Shown here piece after piece: positions 6,871 through 7,707 of a DNA stretch of 7,707 bases. How positions within the stretch are numbered: the first letter of the stretch is position 1; each line of letters opens with the position of its first letter. The position numbers were made by a program, and so were the translations under genes. Source of the stretch: Pirellulaceae bacterium (GTDB lineage Bacteria > Planctomycetota > Planctomycetia > Pirellulales > Pirellulaceae). The DNA lies in contig JADLDX010000689.1 in the NCBI GenBank assembly GCA_020846515.1, positions 1 to 7,707 of the forward strand, read 5' to 3'. The notes below the pieces were generated by a model that worked only from the letters and a program-made list of their open reading frames with translations, did no database searches and had not been told where the DNA came from.

Positions 6871-7284
6871 ATGTCTGCTTTTGAGATCCGAGACTACGAA
6901 GACAGAGACCAGGCTGGCGTACTAGCGCTGTGGGCGGAGTGCTTCCCGGAACTGGTTCGTTCGAAAGAGTTGATCGAACGGAAGCGGGCGATCCAACCGG
7001 ATCCGTTCCTGGTGGCCCTGCAAGACCAGCAGGTAGTGGGTAGTGCCATCGGCGGCATCGATGGTATTAGCGCTTGGATCTACATGGTGGCGGTGGCCAC
7101 CCATGCGCGCCGCCAAGGCATCGGTCGGCAAATTGTGCTCACCATGGAACAACGACTCCGCGCTACCGGAGCGCAGCGTATCAACCTACAAACGCTCGCT
7201 GGTCGCGATGAGTTGGTCGAGTTCTACCAGTCGCTCAATTACATCGTGCAACCAAGAATCAGCCTGGCTAAGCGATTTCATTAG
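6871..7284 (+). CDS. GNAT family N-acetyltransferase, YpeA-like
   Basis: The 137-aa product is a small cytoplasmic acetyltransferase of the GNAT superfamily, which moves an acetyl group from acetyl-CoA to an amine. The acetyl-CoA loop is visible as RRQGIG (80-85, R-x-x-G-x-G), preceded by the strand IYMVAVAT (70-77). The C-terminal FYQSLNY (118-124) matches the FYxxLGY signature. The early ELIERKRAIQPDPFLVAL (33-50) followed by VVGSAIGGIDG (55-65) closely recalls E. coli YpeA and relatives, whose substrate is not well established. It starts 41 nt after the large gene on the same strand. No Shine-Dalgarno is visible. The leader is AT-rich, with TATAAA (6855-6860) only 10 nt before the ATG, so either a nearly leaderless transcript or read-through from upstream is possible. 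Substrate and any link to neighbouring genes are unknown. Confidence 0.88.
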   Translation: MSAFEIRDYEDRDQAGVLALWAECFPELVRSKELIERKRAIQPDPFLVALQDQQVVGSAIGGIDGISAWIYMVAVATHARRQGIGRQIVLTMEQRLRATGAQRINLQTLAGRDELVEFYQSLNYIVQPRISLAKRFH

Positions 7285-7308
7285 AGCAGCGCGCGTCCTA
7301 TGGCTGGC

Positions 7309-7344
7309 AAACCGGGAGGCCGACGCAAACCGGGAGGCCGACGC
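7309..7344. repeat. 18-bp perfect tandem duplication
   Basis: AAACCGGGAGGCCGACGC occurs at 7309-7326 and again immediately at 7327-7344 with no mismatch. Copy B of the long repeat has only one version of this unit, so the duplication probably arose by slippage or local recombination after the long repeat duplicated. Confidence 0.85.
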
Positions 7345-7374
7345 TCCTGCGGAGGCACGCCGCAAATCGCAACT

Positions 7375-7399
7375 GATTGACCATACCGATTGACCATGG
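7375..7399. repeat. 13-bp tandem repeat, two units (copy A)
   Basis: GATTGACCATACC at 7375-7387 is followed directly by the partial unit GATTGACCATGG at 7388-7399. The equivalent array in copy B (7506-7543) has one more full unit. This is a small variable-number repeat. Confidence 0.8.
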
Positions 7400-7450
7400 C
7401 CATGGCACATGAGGTTCGCGGGTGGGCGAACGCAAGTGGCATGGATGGTC

Positions 7451-7592
7451 GGCTGGCATGCCGGGAGGCCGACGCTTCCGCGGAGGCACGCTGCAAATCG
7501 CAACTGATTGACCATACCGATTGACCATACCGATTGACCATGGCTATGGCACATGCGGTTGGCTATAAACGAACGCAAATGGCATGGATGGT
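7451..7592. repeat. Long tandem repeat, copy B
   Basis: This 142-nt unit repeats copy A (7302-7449) in the same orientation and directly abuts it, separated by one base. Its core CCGGGAGGCCGACGCTTCCGCGGAG (described here as 7461-7485) differs from the copy A core at two positions. The region 7555-7580 has drifted most, losing the GTTCGC/GCGAAC hairpin of copy A. The divergence means the duplication is not very recent. Confidence 0.75.
7506..7543. repeat. 13-bp tandem repeat, three units (copy B)
   Basis: GATTGACCATACC occurs at 7506-7518 and 7519-7531, followed by GATTGACCATGG at 7532-7543. With the two-unit array in copy A, it shows that the unit number varies between otherwise matching copies. 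Confidence 0.82.
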
Positions 7593-7612
7593 AATGCAGT
7601 GTGCGAACTTGT

Positions 7613-7637
7613 CTCCGCAGGAGCGTCGACCTCCCGG
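7613..7637. repeat. Inverted copy of the 25-nt repeat core
   Basis: This 25-nt segment, starting CTCCGCAGGAGCGTCG and ending CTCCCGG, is the reverse complement of 7330-7354 with one mismatch, and of 7461-7485 with three. The two direct cores and this inverted one can form long stems, and each core also has a small internal CTCC/GGAG hairpin. The arrangement resembles REP- or MITE-like clusters, where inverted cores bound the element. Confidence 0.75.
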
Positions 7638-7707
7638 GATTAAATAGACCTGACCCCTTTTATTCCAGGCCTGGGTTAGTCGAGGCGAGCCCCCTCCCCG
7701 ACTGAGC
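7638..7707. other. Terminal segment with dispersed-repeat-like boundary sequence
   Basis: After the inverted core comes ATTAAATAGACCTGACCCCT followed by TTTATTCC. From memory, AAAAGGGGTCAGGTCTATT-type sequences (the reverse complement) recur around IS200-like/RAYT transposase genes in several phyla; I cannot check this here. A weak stem, AGTCG (7678-7682) with CGACT (7699-7703), lies at the window edge. No gene is visible, and the element may continue beyond the window. Confidence 0.35.

Larger units (their letters stand above)
7302..7449. repeat. Long tandem repeat, copy A
   Basis: This 148-nt unit begins GGCTGGCA and ends GGCATGGATGGT, as does copy B at 7451-7592. Shared blocks in the same order are CCGGGAGGCCGACGC, GCGGAGGCACGC, GCAAATCGCAACTGATTGAC, GACCATGGC, ATGGCACATG and CGAACGCAA. 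Copy A differs from B by an extra 18-bp unit near its left end and one fewer 13-bp GATTGACCATACC unit. It also contains a 6-bp hairpin, GTTCGC (7414-7419) with GCGAAC (7426-7431), that is degraded in copy B. Confidence 0.75.
7285..7707. other. Gene-free repeat block downstream of the GNAT gene
   Basis: Several overlapping minus-strand open frames (7186-7578, 7281-7541, 7298-7528) exist, but their products are translations of the same tandem DNA repeats in different frames (GQSVWSI, LRRASA and GLPVC recurring). They have no domain and no ribosome binding site, so I do not call genes. The block holds a diverged ~145-nt tandem duplication, internal 18-bp and 13-bp tandem repeats, an inverted copy of the core at 7613-7637, and a distinct segment after 7638. 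It looks like non-coding repetitive DNA. Confidence 0.65.

Noticed and set aside
7186..7578. Minus-strand repeat-containing frames (GQSVWSI, LRRASA) as a repeat protein
   Set aside because: The same DNA repeat is open in several frames, the units differ by non-codon-length changes, and it overlaps the end of the GNAT gene. It is better explained as non-coding repeats.
7302..7592. CRISPR array
   Set aside because: Repeats are of unequal lengths (13, 18 and ~145 nt) and directly adjacent. There are no uniform repeats with unique spacers and no cas genes.

Overview
The window looks like chromosomal DNA from a planctomycete, most likely of the Pirellulales. The evidence is the very large secreted c-type heme protein built from Pirellula/Verrucomicrobium-type domains, a futalosine-route menaquinone gene pair, long gene-poor spacers, and many short hairpin-forming repeats between genes. 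The taxonomic call rests on family recognition and was not tested by a search.

Layout, left to right. Positions 1-390 hold no convincing gene. They carry a 19-nt hairpin repeat in two copies and a 9-nt-period ATCCGTG repeat. Two menaquinone genes follow on the + strand: mqnA (391-1194, chorismate dehydratase) and mqnC (1328-2521, radical-SAM cyclic dehypoxanthinyl futalosine synthase). The 133-nt gap between them contains an 8-bp inverted repeat. The 255-nt gap after mqnC has two strong stem-loops and a perfect TATAAT box. Next is a 1350-aa exported protein (2777-6829) joining a signal peptide, a TIM-barrel sugar-isomerase-like domain, a one-heme cytochrome c domain, a DUF6797-like region, a PVC-type beta-propeller and a C-terminal azurin-like copper domain. 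A small YpeA-like GNAT acetyltransferase follows (6871-7284).

The last 423 nt (7285-7707) contain no believable gene. They hold a diverged ~145-nt tandem duplication with internal 18-bp and 13-bp tandem repeats, an inverted copy of its core, and a segment resembling the boundary sequence of a dispersed repeat family.

How the parts relate: MqnA and MqnC catalyse the first step and a later cyclisation step of the futalosine pathway to menaquinone, the membrane electron carrier. The giant protein carries both a heme and a complete type-1 copper site, so it is probably a periplasmic redox enzyme or electron relay. A functional link between it and menaquinone is only inference, because it appears to have its own promoter region. 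The GNAT gene shows no visible link to either. The least explained parts are the domain fusion in the giant protein and the repeat block at the right end.
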